Source of the DNA: Dehalobacter sp. DCA
GTDB taxonomy: Bacteria > Bacillota > Desulfitobacteriia > Desulfitobacteriales > Syntrophobotulaceae
Reading direction: 5' to 3'
NCBI RefSeq assembly: GCF_000305775.1
Contig: NC_018866.1
Span: 2,995,001 to 3,059,000, forward strand
Length of the DNA: 64,000 nt
Shown piece after piece: positions 15,505 through 24,170 of this stretch; position 1 is the stretch's first letter, and each line of letters starts with the position of its first letter. The position numbers were made by a program, and so were the translations under genes. The notes under the pieces were generated by a model. The model saw nothing but the letters and a program-made list of their open reading frames with translations, did no database searches and was not told where the DNA came from.

Positions 15505-17829
15505 TCATAAAAAGTTGTTCCCGTTCTCATTCAGAAGATAAGTCCAGGTTACTGAAGGAGTTTGCAGGACTTCTTCTTCGTGCACAATTCCGTTGTGATC
15601 AACTTGAATGATATGAAACGCACTGACAATTTCCGTCTCAATTCTATCGGACAATTCTCGAAAGCCTTCCATAGCAATGCGGTTAAACTCCGTCAGCGGA
15701 TTTTTTTTGCCCAGCGCTACCAAATAAATGCTCTCCCGGACATCGGAGATATAGGCAAGATATTCCGCCCAGCATTTATCCAGATAATGAAGCGTAAGCT
15801 GTTTTTCAATTTTTTGCATAAGCTTTGTTCCATATTTCTCAGACAAAGACAGATATCTTTCCGTAGCTTGAAGCTGCAAATGATTCAACACCGTTTCATC
15901 TCTTAGGATCCGAAATCTTTTCTCAACAACGATCCGCCGCTGGTGCTCAATCATCGAAGAATACTCCCACAACTGTCTCCGGATATCTTCATGATATCCC
16001 TCAATCATTCTGATTCCTCTCGTTATTTCGAGTCTGACAACAGGATCTGAAACGGGACCTTCCTGATCCTGAGGACAATGGTCTTGCGGAATAAAGCGGG
16101 CAAGCTGATAATTCTTGATCAGTTCATCTTCCAGACTGATAAAGAATCTGCTTTCTCCCGGTTCACCCTGTCTTCCAGCTCTTCCCCTGAGTTGATTGTT
16201 CACCCTGCGGCTTTCAAAAAGACTTGTTCCGATGACATATAAGCCTTTGGCAGTCATCACTTTTTCTTTTTGTTCTTCCCTGGCTCCGCCCAGCTTGATA
16301 TCGATACCTCTGCCGGCCATATTCGTGGAAACCGTAACTGCTCCTGGTTCTCCGGCCTGCGCAATGATTCCGGCTTCCATTTCATCGTTTTTGGCATTTA
16401 AGATCCTGCATGCGATTCCCGCCTGACGGAGGTCAGCCGCCAAAGACTCCGACTCTGCGACGCTTCCTGTTCCGACCAGTATAGGCCTGCCCCGGAGATG
16501 TACCCTGTTAATCTCTTCGAGCAATGCTTTTTGCTTGGTTTCCCGGCTTGTAAATATCCAGTCTGGATGATCTATACGGATACACGGCCTATGGGTGGGA
16601 ATGACAACAACTTCCATGCCGTAAAATTCGTTGAATTCACCGGTTGAGGTTACGGCCGTTCCTGTCATTCCGGAAATCTTCGGGTATAAGCTTAAAAAAT
16701 GCTGCAGCGTGACTGATCCCAAAATCATCCCATTCTTCCCCGAATTTATACCTTCTTTGGCCTCCACGGCTGCCTGAATGTCCTCGGGCCAGTGGCGTTT
16801 GTCGGCAATACGTCCCGTATATGGATCGATCAGTTCGATCCTGTCGTTTCGGAGAATATAGTCCGTATCCCTTTTGAGCAAGACCTCTGCATGCAACGCG
16901 CAGTTTATCCTAGCCAGCAACTGAAGATCTTGGGCCTGGTAAAGATTACTTTTGTTCAGCATTCTTTCTACATGCTGAAGTCCGCTGTCAGTTAAAAAGA
17001 CATGATTGCCGTTCTGGTTCAATTCAAAATCCAGGAAAAGCCGCAATTCTTTCACCAGTCCGGCGAGGTGGGACAGATCCTCTCTGCCCCCGCTCATTTC
17101 TCCGGCAATCACCAGCGGAATCCGTGCTTCATCAATTAAAATTGAATCGGCCTCGTCAATAATTGCATAATGAAACGGGCGCTGAACCAGCTCCTGCTGC
17201 TCCAAACAAAGGCAATCTCGCAGATAATCAAAACCGGCTTCTTTAGCCGAGACATAGGTAATATCCGCCGAATAAGCCTTTTGCCGTTCCGTTAAAGCCA
17301 TACCTTCCCTGACACATCCAACCGACAGTCCAAGAAGTTCATAGACCGGTCCCATCCAGCTGGCATCACGGGCTGCCAGATAATCGCTGAATGTGAGGAT
17401 ATGTACACCTCTTCCGGCTAAAGCATTCAGATAAGCCGGCATGACTGCTGACAGGGTCTTACCTTCTCCAGTCTGCATCTCAGCAATTTTCCCCTCATGC
17501 AATACAATCCCCGCAACCAGTTGTTCCGTAAAAGGAAACAGGCCCAAGACCCGGCGTGATGCCTCCCTGGCCAGCGCAAAAGCTTCCGGCAACAGCAAAT
17601 CAAGCGAACTTCCGCTTGCGGCCCGGAATTCTAAACGTTTCCCGATTTCTTTTATTTGCTTCTCGTCTGCCTGAGCAAGTCGGTACTGTTCGATCTGTTT
17701 CAGTATGGCATCATAGGCTTTCAAATTATAGGTCAGCGCATACTCCCGCTGCCTCATAAATCGGCTGATTTGTTCCATCTTCGCTTTGAATCCGGCTGGA
17801 TTAAGTCTATCCGTAAGAGATTTAAACAT
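15505..17829 (-). CDS. SecA-family translocase ATPase, SecA2-like
   Basis: About 774 residues from ATG 17829, which follows AGAGGT; an upstream ATG at 17853 is less likely. Nucleotide-binding domain 1 has Walker A MQTGEGKT (about 125) and the DEAD motif IIDEADSILIDEARIPL, then a preprotein cross-linking region and NBD2 with VSTNMAGRGIDIKLGG and RGRAGRQGEPG. The C-terminal zinc-binding tail of housekeeping SecA is absent and the protein is somewhat short, so it may be an accessory SecA. No secY2 or accessory Sec genes are adjacent. It drives ATP-dependent export at the membrane. Confidence 0.85.
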   Translation of the reverse strand: MFKSLTDRLNPAGFKAKMEQISRFMRQREYALTYNLKAYDAILKQIEQYRLAQADEKQIKEIGKRLEFRAASGSSLDLLLPEAFALAREASRRVLGLFPFTEQLVAGIVLHEGKIAEMQTGEGKTLSAVMPAYLNALAGRGVHILTFSDYLAARDASWMGPVYELLGLSVGCVREGMALTERQKAYSADITYVSAKEAGFDYLRDCLCLEQQELVQRPFHYAIIDEADSILIDEARIPLVIAGEMSGGREDLSHLAGLVKELRLFLDFELNQNGNHVFLTDSGLQHVERMLNKSNLYQAQDLQLLARINCALHAEVLLKRDTDYILRNDRIELIDPYTGRIADKRHWPEDIQAAVEAKEGINSGKNGMILGSVTLQHFLSLYPKISGMTGTAVTSTGEFNEFYGMEVVVIPTHRPCIRIDHPDWIFTSRETKQKALLEEINRVHLRGRPILVGTGSVAESESLAADLRQAGIACRILNAKNDEMEAGIIAQAGEPGAVTVSTNMAGRGIDIKLGGAREEQKEKVMTAKGLYVIGTSLFESRRVNNQLRGRAGRQGEPGESRFFISLEDELIKNYQLARFIPQDHCPQDQEGPVSDPVVRLEITRGIRMIEGYHEDIRRQLWEYSSMIEHQRRIVVEKRFRILRDETVLNHLQLQATERYLSLSEKYGTKLMQKIEKQLTLHYLDKCWAEYLAYISDVRESIYLVALGKKNPLTEFNRIAMEGFRELSDRIETEIVSAFHIIQVDHNGIVHEEEVLQTPSVTWTYLLNENGNNFL

Positions 17830-17901
17830 AAAAATACCTCTCTTTATAAACATACAGAAATTCCGCTGTCAGGAATTAATACCGACAGCCATCCCGGATC
17901 A

Positions 17902-18225
17902 TTACAAAGAAAGGTTCCTGACAAGTTTCAGAAGATGGAACATAATAAGCAGCATCAGCGTAAAGAAAAAGACAATATCCAAAGATAGGGTAAAGTGGTT
18001 CGAAGCAATCACAAAAAAGGCCGTGAAAAGAACCAGACTTCCGCACCACATTTGACGCAGAAAACCGCTGCGAAGCGACTCGCTCTCAGCAATATACAGC
18101 CAGAATAACACCGGACAGGCTGCATAGGCCCGAGATTGTATCCCCTGTAAAATTGTTTTACGGATCATATTTACCGCCGGAATGAGTACTGAAATAATCA
18201 GCCCCAGGATGAACATATCCAACAT
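17902..18225 (-). CDS. Small hypothetical membrane protein
   Basis: 107 residues from ATG 18225, which is preceded by GAGGGTATC; an upstream ATG at 18267 lacks support. Three to four hydrophobic segments cover most of the protein (about 3-20, 36-50, 58-75 and 80-100). I do not recognise the family. It lies 70 bases upstream of the secA2-like gene in the same direction and could share its transcript. Confidence 0.6.
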   Translation of the reverse strand: MLDMFILGLIISVLIPAVNMIRKTILQGIQSRAYAACPVLFWLYIAESESLRSGFLRQMWCGSLVLFTAFFVIASNHFTLSLDIVFFFTLMLLIMFHLLKLVRNLSL

Positions 18226-18450
18226 TCTGATACCCTCTTTGAATCTTATTATACAAAATATCTTCACTTAAAAATATCCCATTAGAAAAAAATAATCCCG
18301 TAACCGGTAACTATAGGCCCCTACAGCGGCCTGATCTGCGCCAATCCGTGTATAAACATAGAAAGCCCTTGTCAGACGGCAGCCATATGCCCTGCACGAC
18401 AAATATGCCCCAAAAGAAAGAACCGGAGAAAAATGAACAATAATATCAAC
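18226..18450. other. Intergenic stretch without a recognised feature
   Basis: About 225 bases between the small membrane protein gene and the terminator-like hairpin of the chemotaxis remnant. I see no open frame with a ribosome binding site and no tRNA or riboswitch pattern. Confidence 0.4.
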
Positions 18451-18481
18451 AAACCCTAAGCATCTTCTTGCTTAAGGTTTG
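18451..18481 (-). terminator. Terminator-like hairpin after the chemotaxis receptor remnant
   Basis: The arms AAACCCTAAGCA and TGCTTAAGGTTT pair with one G-U on the minus-strand RNA. The following minus-strand sequence is T-rich but interrupted, so termination strength is uncertain. It lies about 30 bases downstream of the stop codon at 18510. Confidence 0.5.
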
Positions 18482-18509
18482 TTCTATGTGGAACATTCAT
18501 AAATTGAGC

Positions 18510-19553
18510 TTATAAAGTCTTTGCCATCTCATTTAATTCTCCGCACATTGCGGTAATTTCCTCAATGCTTGCTGTGACTTGTTCCGTTGCTGCGGCCTGT
18601 TCCTGGCTGGCATGCAATGAACTTTTACTCATATCTCCAGCATCATTCACTTTGGCTTTGATGGTATCCGTTAATTCCTGGATCCGGGGAACAGTGCTCT
18701 TAGATTGTTCTGAAAGCTTTCTTATTTCTTCCGCCACAACACCAAATCCTCTGCCTGATTCCCCGGCTCGGGCGGCCTCAATTGCTGCGTTCAGACCAAG
18801 CATTTTTGTCTCGTCCGCTATTTCTTTTATGAAAACAGAAACCTTATTAATTTCTTCAGAAAGGCCGATAATTTCCTTAATATTGTTGTTCAGATTTTGT
18901 TCGTTGGAGTGAATACTCGTAGCCTCCGCTGCGAGCTCTTCAATCGCTGCAGAAATTGCAGACAAGCCGTCTTCAAGATTTCCTGAAATAATGCGCAGGT
19001 GTGCTGCTGTTTTTTTGGGGATAATGACTCCCAGAGAAGCGACTATTTCGTCAGGATTGTCTTCGTCAAAGAGCGGGTAATTTGTTTCTAAAACAGGGAA
19101 ACCGTATATCTCTGCTCCACTTTCTTCTGAAATAGGCTTTTTCGTTTTGATGGTCCGGGAAGCAACATCTTCTTCCTGAATAATATGGCCAACAGGAAGA
19201 GACGATATATCAAATTTTCGAGAAGCCTGCCGGTAAACAACCTGAGTTAAATCCGTCATGTAAATAACCGAACCTTCATCGAACATTTCAGCCAAAACAG
19301 GGGCAAAATCCTTAAAGGCAGCAGCCACAGGGTGTAATTTCGGTAAAAAAACAGAAAATGTACCAAAAATATTGTCGGTATCATCAATAATTGGCATAGC
19401 AACAATGATGAGCCGTTGACCATAGACGGTCCGAGGAACATTCTGTGAGACTGTTTTTTTATTACGCACTGCATTCATCATCACGCCGTTGCTCTCAACA
19501 TGATACCCAACCTCAAACGAATCTAAGCCATTATGACATGATTTATTTTTTTC
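18510..19553 (-). pseudogene. Methyl-accepting chemotaxis protein, 5'-truncated
   Basis: Soluble chemotaxis receptor whose sensory part ([48 protein letters not shown]) and C-terminal signalling domain are present. The signalling hairpin tip reads [41 protein letters not shown]. Family-like sequence ([14 protein letters not shown]) continues upstream of the first usable start (GTG 19484) to an in-frame stop just above 19553, so the original start is missing. An internally started 324-residue protein could exist, but no ribosome binding site supports it. The lesion coincides with the 5' end of the AraC remnant on the other strand. Confidence 0.7.
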
Positions 19554-20197
19554 TTAAGAGTGCTAGAGATAACATCATCCGCGGAGATGAAAAAGGAATA
19601 CAACTGCTTCTCAGAAAATCCGGGGACTTGCTGTAGCAAACGCGGGCCTACGATGAGCAATATATTTTTTCCCTAAAATTAAATTGCATCATTACAGGCA
19701 GTATCTGCTGTCTTTACGCCATTCAGGGAAATGCTCCCTATGAACGGATGATGTCTCTGCTGGAGTGTTTTATTGTCAAGATAAATAAACAGAGTTCACC
19801 TGAAGAAATTATTATTCAAATGGTAGAAATCTCTAAAGTGTTTACACACGCCGTTTCTGTCTTAACCTGTAAGGAATTTTCGATCCATATAAACCGGGCC
19901 TTACAGTATATCAAACGTTATTATGCTGAAAAGATTACTTTAAATCAGCTGGCCAGGTATCTTAGCTTAAGCCCTTCATATCTTTCCAGTCAAATAAACA
20001 AAGAAACACACTTAACACTTGCAGGCAATATTAATAAAATCCGGATTGAGCAAAGCAAGGATCTTTTGCTGAATTCCAATAAGCCCATTAAGGAGATTGC
20101 TGATGCGGTGGGATATAACTATCAAAACCATTTTAATTCTATTTTTAAAGGCATAGTTGGGATGACCCCGCTAGAATTTCGAAAAAAGGGTTCTTAA
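19538..20197 (+). pseudogene. AraC-family regulator, 5'-truncated and with an in-frame TAG
   Basis: The reading frame from about 19538 to 20197 encodes the C-terminal part of an AraC-type regulator: a helical region (SARDNIIRGDEKGIQLLLRKSG) and an intact double helix-turn-helix domain (about the last 100 residues, ITLNQLARYLSLSPSYLSSQINKE and IKEIADAVGYNYQNHFNSIFKGIVGMTPLEFRKK). A TAG at 19634-19636 interrupts it, and homologous-looking sequence continues directly after (QTRAYDEQYIF). A restart at ATG 19748 could give a 149-residue DNA-binding fragment, but no good ribosome binding site precedes it. The 5' end is cut where the chemotaxis remnant begins on the other strand. Confidence 0.7.
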
Positions 20198-20223
20198 GAT
20201 AAATTAAAACATAGATAAATTAA

Positions 20224-20260
20224 AACATCCGGCACATTGCTAAATGCCCGGACGTTTTTT
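20224..20260 (+). terminator. Rho-independent terminator after the AraC remnant
   Basis: AACATCCGG (20224-20232) pairs with CCGGACGTT (20248-20256), with one mismatch, followed by a run of six T residues. It is placed 27 bases after the stop codon of the regulator. Confidence 0.75.
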
Positions 20261-20411
20261 AGTCTCTATTATTAAAATTCTGGGAACAAGTCTTTTATTT
20301 ATCCAGGTGTTATTTAATCTCCAATAGATTTCTTTAAGTTTCTTGCTTCGTGGCGTATACGCGGGCACACCTAACGGCTTACAATGTCAAATTGTCAAGG
20401 TGTAGGTGTTG

Positions 20412-20428
20412 TTTGACCATAGGTCAAA
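20412..20428. repeat. Perfect 7-3-7 palindrome downstream of cbiC
   Basis: TTTGACC ATA GGTCAAA is an exact inverted repeat two bases after the cbiC stop codon. On the minus strand it could form a short hairpin, but no T run follows, so it is not a clear terminator. It could be a binding site for a dimeric regulator or an RNA-stabilising 3' stem. Confidence 0.6.
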
Positions 20429-20430
20429 AT

Positions 20431-21057
20431 TTAGAGCGAATAAAGAAGTGCATTGCAAATGGCTGCAGCAACATTGCTTCCGCCTTTTCGGCCTCTGGCT
20501 ACGATGTAGGGAACGCCGGAAAGCATGATCAGCTCTTTAGACTGCACAACGTTGACAAAGCCGACGGGAACTCCAATCACCAGCACCGGCTTAATCTGTC
20601 CTGACCGAATAAGCTGGTCCAGTCTGATCAGTGCCGTAGGTGCATTTCCGACGGCGATGATCAACGGTTCCGGAATGGTACTGGCCTTCTCCATGCAAAC
20701 AGCCGCGCGTGTGCTACCCTTTTCCTTTGCTTCCTGTGCTACATCCTGATCGGATATAAAGCAGTAAACCTTTCCGCCATATGCGCCTAGTTTGCCGGCA
20801 TTAATTCCAACGCTGGCCATTTTTGTATCTGTTAATATCGATGCCCCATTTTTAATGGCACTAAGCGCAATCTGCACGACATTGTCGGAAAAACACAAGT
20901 TATGGACATAATCAAAATCCGCCGAAGTATGGATCACCCGCTTGATGATTGGGGCTTTCTCCATATCCAGTTGGATATCCCCAAGCTCTTCCGTGATGAT
21001 CTCAAAGCTTCTTTTTTCAATCTCCTCTGGCAGTACATTTTCAAATCGATGCTCCAT
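20431..21057 (-). CDS. cbiC: Cobalt-precorrin-8 methylmutase
   Basis: CbiC/CobH-type methylmutase of 208 residues that moves a methyl group from C11 to C12 and yields cobyrinate (hydrogenobyrinate in the aerobic route). The conserved VIHTSADFDYV motif with the active-site His is at about 43-53, and PTALIRLDQLI and VPVGFVNVVQSKE follow. Length is normal. It is the last gene of the cobalamin operon, 65 bases after cbiET, with its own AAGGT-type ribosome binding site. Confidence 0.95.
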   Translation of the reverse strand: MEHRFENVLPEEIEKRSFEIITEELGDIQLDMEKAPIIKRVIHTSADFDYVHNLCFSDNVVQIALSAIKNGASILTDTKMASVGINAGKLGAYGGKVYCFISDQDVAQEAKEKGSTRAAVCMEKASTIPEPLIIAVGNAPTALIRLDQLIRSGQIKPVLVIGVPVGFVNVVQSKELIMLSGVPYIVARGRKGGSNVAAAICNALLYSL

Positions 21058-21122
21058 GATTATTTACCTTCCTACTTTTTCTGGGTTAATATTTGGGGGT
21101 GCATTTTGATTCATGTCTTATT

Positions 21123-22391
21123 TTAGCTTTCTTTATACGCTACGCTTACTCTGACAGGCCAGACCGATAACACAAACACCGGGTTCTGTCCCGTAAAGAG
21201 ATGATAATTCGCCAGCTTTCTGGCCTTGGAGACCATTACTTGAACAATCTCCACGTCATAAACAGTCTGATCGTTATAGTAATCCATGGCTTCATTCAGG
21301 GTTTCCAGCGTAATTGCATTGATAACAATTCCCGCAACCGGGTTTTTGGCATAAACCATATCGAGTATTTCCTTCAAATTACCGCTGCTGCCGCCGATAA
21401 AAACCCTATCCGGTGGCGGAAGCTCTGCAATTCCGTCCGGTGCCGTATTTTTGATAACAATAAGATTTTTCACACCGAATTTCTCTTTATTCCTTTGGAT
21501 GAGCTCTACCGCCTGATCTTTTTTTTCGATCGCATAGACAAATCCATCCGACTGCTGCAGTGCCATTTCAAGTGCAACAGAACCAGTCCCGGCACCAATG
21601 TCGTAGGTGATATCACCCTGGCGAAGACGTAGCTTAGAGAGAGAAACTGCCCGGACCTCCTGCTTGGTCATAGGCACATCACCACGCACAAACCATTCAT
21701 CTGGAAGCCCATGCGTGATGCAGACCCGGTCCAGTGGCGTTAGATTCTCGATTATCATGACGCTCAGTGAGGCGAAAGGCTGTTCAATAAATTCTTGGGC
21801 AGTTCCGGTGCAAATCCTCTCATCCGGATAAAATAGGTTTTCACCAATACTGACTTTGACATGAGCTAAGCCGAAATCACAGAGTCTCCTGCAGATGGAT
21901 GCCGGATTCTGGTCTCCACCTGTCAGAACAAATACCTTCCTGTTATTTGTCACTTTTCCAACGATATTATTGGCTCTGCCATGCAAGCTGCAGATCACAG
22001 CATCGTCCCAGGCAGTTCTGAGCTTCGAGGCAAAATACTGAAGTGATCCAATTCCGCAAATCAAGCGGATGTTTGGTGAAGCTACGAGGTTTTCAGATTC
22101 CAGTGTGCTGAGGAGCGACTTTGCCAGGCTGTAAAAACCAACATCTCCAGACACCAGAATAGAAACTTCATAGGTGCATGTGCCGGCCGATTGCAGCGTA
22201 TGCAGAAGTTCCCTGATCTGCCGGTCATGGGTTGCATAATATAAATCTTTTCCATTTGCCAAGTTCATCAATCCTGCCAGGATACGCTTGTCACCAATCA
22301 GACATTGGCTTCGTTCTATCGCCTCCGCTGCCTCACGAGTCTGCTGCAGGAGATTGCCCGGACCCATGCCAATAATGTTTAGCCGCAGCAT
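21123..22391 (-). CDS. cbiET: Bifunctional cobalt-precorrin-7 C5-methyltransferase / C15-methyltransferase (decarboxylating), CbiE-CbiT fusion
   Basis: 422-residue fusion. Residues about 1-205 form a tetrapyrrole (SUMT-like) methylase starting IIGMGPGNLLQQTREAAEAI (CbiE). Residues about 225-422 form a Rossmann methyltransferase with the SAM motif TYDIGAGTGSVALEMAL (CbiT), which methylates C15 and removes the C12 acetate carboxyl. The fused order matches CobL of aerobic organisms. Its ATG overlaps the last codons of cbiX by 13 bases, so translation is coupled. Confidence 0.94.
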   Translation of the reverse strand: MLRLNIIGMGPGNLLQQTREAAEAIERSQCLIGDKRILAGLMNLANGKDLYYATHDRQIRELLHTLQSAGTCTYEVSILVSGDVGFYSLAKSLLSTLESENLVASPNIRLICGIGSLQYFASKLRTAWDDAVICSLHGRANNIVGKVTNNRKVFVLTGGDQNPASICRRLCDFGLAHVKVSIGENLFYPDERICTGTAQEFIEQPFASLSVMIIENLTPLDRVCITHGLPDEWFVRGDVPMTKQEVRAVSLSKLRLRQGDITYDIGAGTGSVALEMALQQSDGFVYAIEKKDQAVELIQRNKEKFGVKNLIVIKNTAPDGIAELPPPDRVFIGGSSGNLKEILDMVYAKNPVAGIVINAITLETLNEAMDYYNDQTVYDVEIVQVMVSKARKLANYHLFTGQNPVFVLSVWPVRVSVAYKES

Positions 22392-22774
22392 TTTGCGTCA
22401 CCGCTCATTTCCTTTATCCGATCGACAACAATTTGTGCAAGTCTCTTATCTGCCCCCAAAGTTTGTCCAAAGCTGATTTTTACATTGGGGTATTCTTTCA
22501 AGAATCCATCAATTTCAGCCGGGATATCCTCCAGGATATGAACGCCGTCAAACAGGAAATACGGAATGACCTTGATTTCTGTAACTCCCCGGTCAACAAG
22601 TTTTTTCAAGCCAGTTTCCAGATTGTTAGCGGAGAACTGTAAGAACGCATATTCAATTAAATTAGTATTGAGTCCAGACTTCAGTTCTTCCTTAACCATC
22701 TCAATGATTTTCTGCAGCGTGTTTTCCGTTTCACTTTGTCTGCTACCGTGAGCTAAGATTAAAATTCCCGTCAT
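22379..22774 (-). CDS. cbiX: Sirohydrochlorin cobaltochelatase, short CbiX
   Basis: Small CbiX-type chelatase of 131 residues that inserts cobalt into sirohydrochlorin at the start of the anaerobic corrin pathway. The first metal-binding His is in ILILAHGSR and the second is in IPYFLFDGVHI. Small CbiX works as a homodimer. The ATG at 22774, behind GGAAG, is chosen over an upstream start at 22828 because it begins the conserved MTGILILAHG. The C-terminus CCG overlaps the cbiET start. Confidence 0.92.
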   Translation of the reverse strand: MTGILILAHGSRQSETENTLQKIIEMVKEELKSGLNTNLIEYAFLQFSANNLETGLKKLVDRGVTEIKVIPYFLFDGVHILEDIPAEIDGFLKEYPNVKISFGQTLGADKRLAQIVVDRIKEMSGDAKCCG

Positions 22775-22862
22775 TGCACTCTTCCCTTTCCAAAAAAATA
22801 ATTCCTTAATTGAAGATTCTAACTTCATTTACTGGTGTTCTAATGAAATCGGATATTCAAAT

Positions 22863-24140
22863 TTAGAGAGATCTTAAGGCCTTCTCTGCACACTCCAGCG
22901 TCCGGTCAATATCCACTTCCGTATGGGAATTAGAGACAAATATCGCTTCGAATTGCGCAGGGGCAAGATAAATTCCCTGATTTAGCATGGCACTGAAGAA
23001 TCGTCCATACATCTTCGTATCACTGGTCAAGGCATCGGTATAATTATAGACTTCCCGTTCGGTAAACAACAGAGTGGAAAGCGAGCCAATACTGTTTACC
23101 GTCGCCTTTAGGCCTCTAGCTTTGATCAGTTCCCGTAATCCGTTGCTTAGTCTTGCTGAGAGACTATCGATATGCGTATAGATCTGCGGGTTGTTTTTAA
23201 GAATAGAAAGCTGAGCAATACCTGCAGCCATGGCCACAGGGTTTCCGCTTAAGGTTCCTGCCTGATAGACTCCTCCGCAGGGTGCGACCTGCTGCATAAT
23301 TTCTTTTCTTCCACCGTATGCCCCGACCGGCATGCCGCCGCCAATAATTTTTCCAAAAGCCGTTAAATCCGGCTTAATGCCAAACAGTTCTTGGGCTCCG
23401 CCAAGACCAAGCCTGAATCCAGTAATAACCTCATCGGCAATGAGCAATGTGCTGTTTTCAGTACAAAGCTTTTGCAACTCCTGCAGGAAACCCGGCTTCG
23501 GCAGGACAACACCCATATTGGCAGGTACAAGCTCAACAATCACTGCTGCAACCTGATCTTTATTGTTTTCAAATAAGGCCTGCACACTGCCAATATCATT
23601 AAATACCGCCGTCAGGGTATCAACGGCGCATCCCGGAGGAACACCGAGGCTGCTCGGTACGCCGGAGGACATAACCCCTGATCCTGCCTTGACCAGCATT
23701 GCGTCGCTATGCCCATGGTAACAGCCTTCAAATTTTATAATTTTATTTCTACCGGTAAAGCCGCGGGCTGCACGCACTGCGCTCATCGTTGCTTCTGTTC
23801 CGGAATTGACCATCCGGATCATTTCAATTGACGGAACCAGGTCACAGATCAATTGGGCCATCCTGACCTCAGCTTCTGTGGCAGCTCCGAAGCTCAAGCC
23901 TCTTTCAGCTGCCGTCACGACAGCCTCCAGCACTTCCGGATTGGCATGCCCAAGGATCATCGGCCCCCAAGAGCCAATATAGTCAATATACTCGTTACCG
24001 TCTACATCATAGAGTCTTGCCCCTTTGGCACGGCTGATAAAGCGTGGCGTATCGCCGACAGACTGAAAATTACGCACAGGACTGTTGACTCCGCCGGGCA
24101 TCAGCTGTTTAGCCTTTTCATATAATATTTCCGATTTCAT
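22863..24140 (-). CDS. hemL: Glutamate-1-semialdehyde 2,1-aminomutase
   Basis: PLP enzyme of 425 residues that converts glutamate-1-semialdehyde to 5-aminolevulinate, the second C5-pathway step. Hallmarks are PGGVNSPVRNFQSVG at the N-terminus, NSGTEATMSAVRAARG, CYHGHSDAML, and the Schiff-base lysine in LTAFGKIIGGGMPVGAYGG (about 260-275). It lies in the cobalamin operon with hemB upstream, so it feeds tetrapyrrole precursors to corrin synthesis. Confidence 0.97.
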   Translation of the reverse strand: MKSEILYEKAKQLMPGGVNSPVRNFQSVGDTPRFISRAKGARLYDVDGNEYIDYIGSWGPMILGHANPEVLEAVVTAAERGLSFGAATEAEVRMAQLICDLVPSIEMIRMVNSGTEATMSAVRAARGFTGRNKIIKFEGCYHGHSDAMLVKAGSGVMSSGVPSSLGVPPGCAVDTLTAVFNDIGSVQALFENNKDQVAAVIVELVPANMGVVLPKPGFLQELQKLCTENSTLLIADEVITGFRLGLGGAQELFGIKPDLTAFGKIIGGGMPVGAYGGRKEIMQQVAPCGGVYQAGTLSGNPVAMAAGIAQLSILKNNPQIYTHIDSLSARLSNGLRELIKARGLKATVNSIGSLSTLLFTEREVYNYTDALTSDTKMYGRFFSAMLNQGIYLAPAQFEAIFVSNSHTEVDIDRTLECAEKALRSL

Positions 24141-24170
24141 AGCTTGTACCTGCCTTTTAACTGTTAAATC

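Noticed and set aside
19445-19537. N-terminal part of the plus-strand ORF upstream of the AraC-like sequence
   Set aside because: It is antisense to conserved chemotaxis receptor codons and does not resemble an AraC-family protein.
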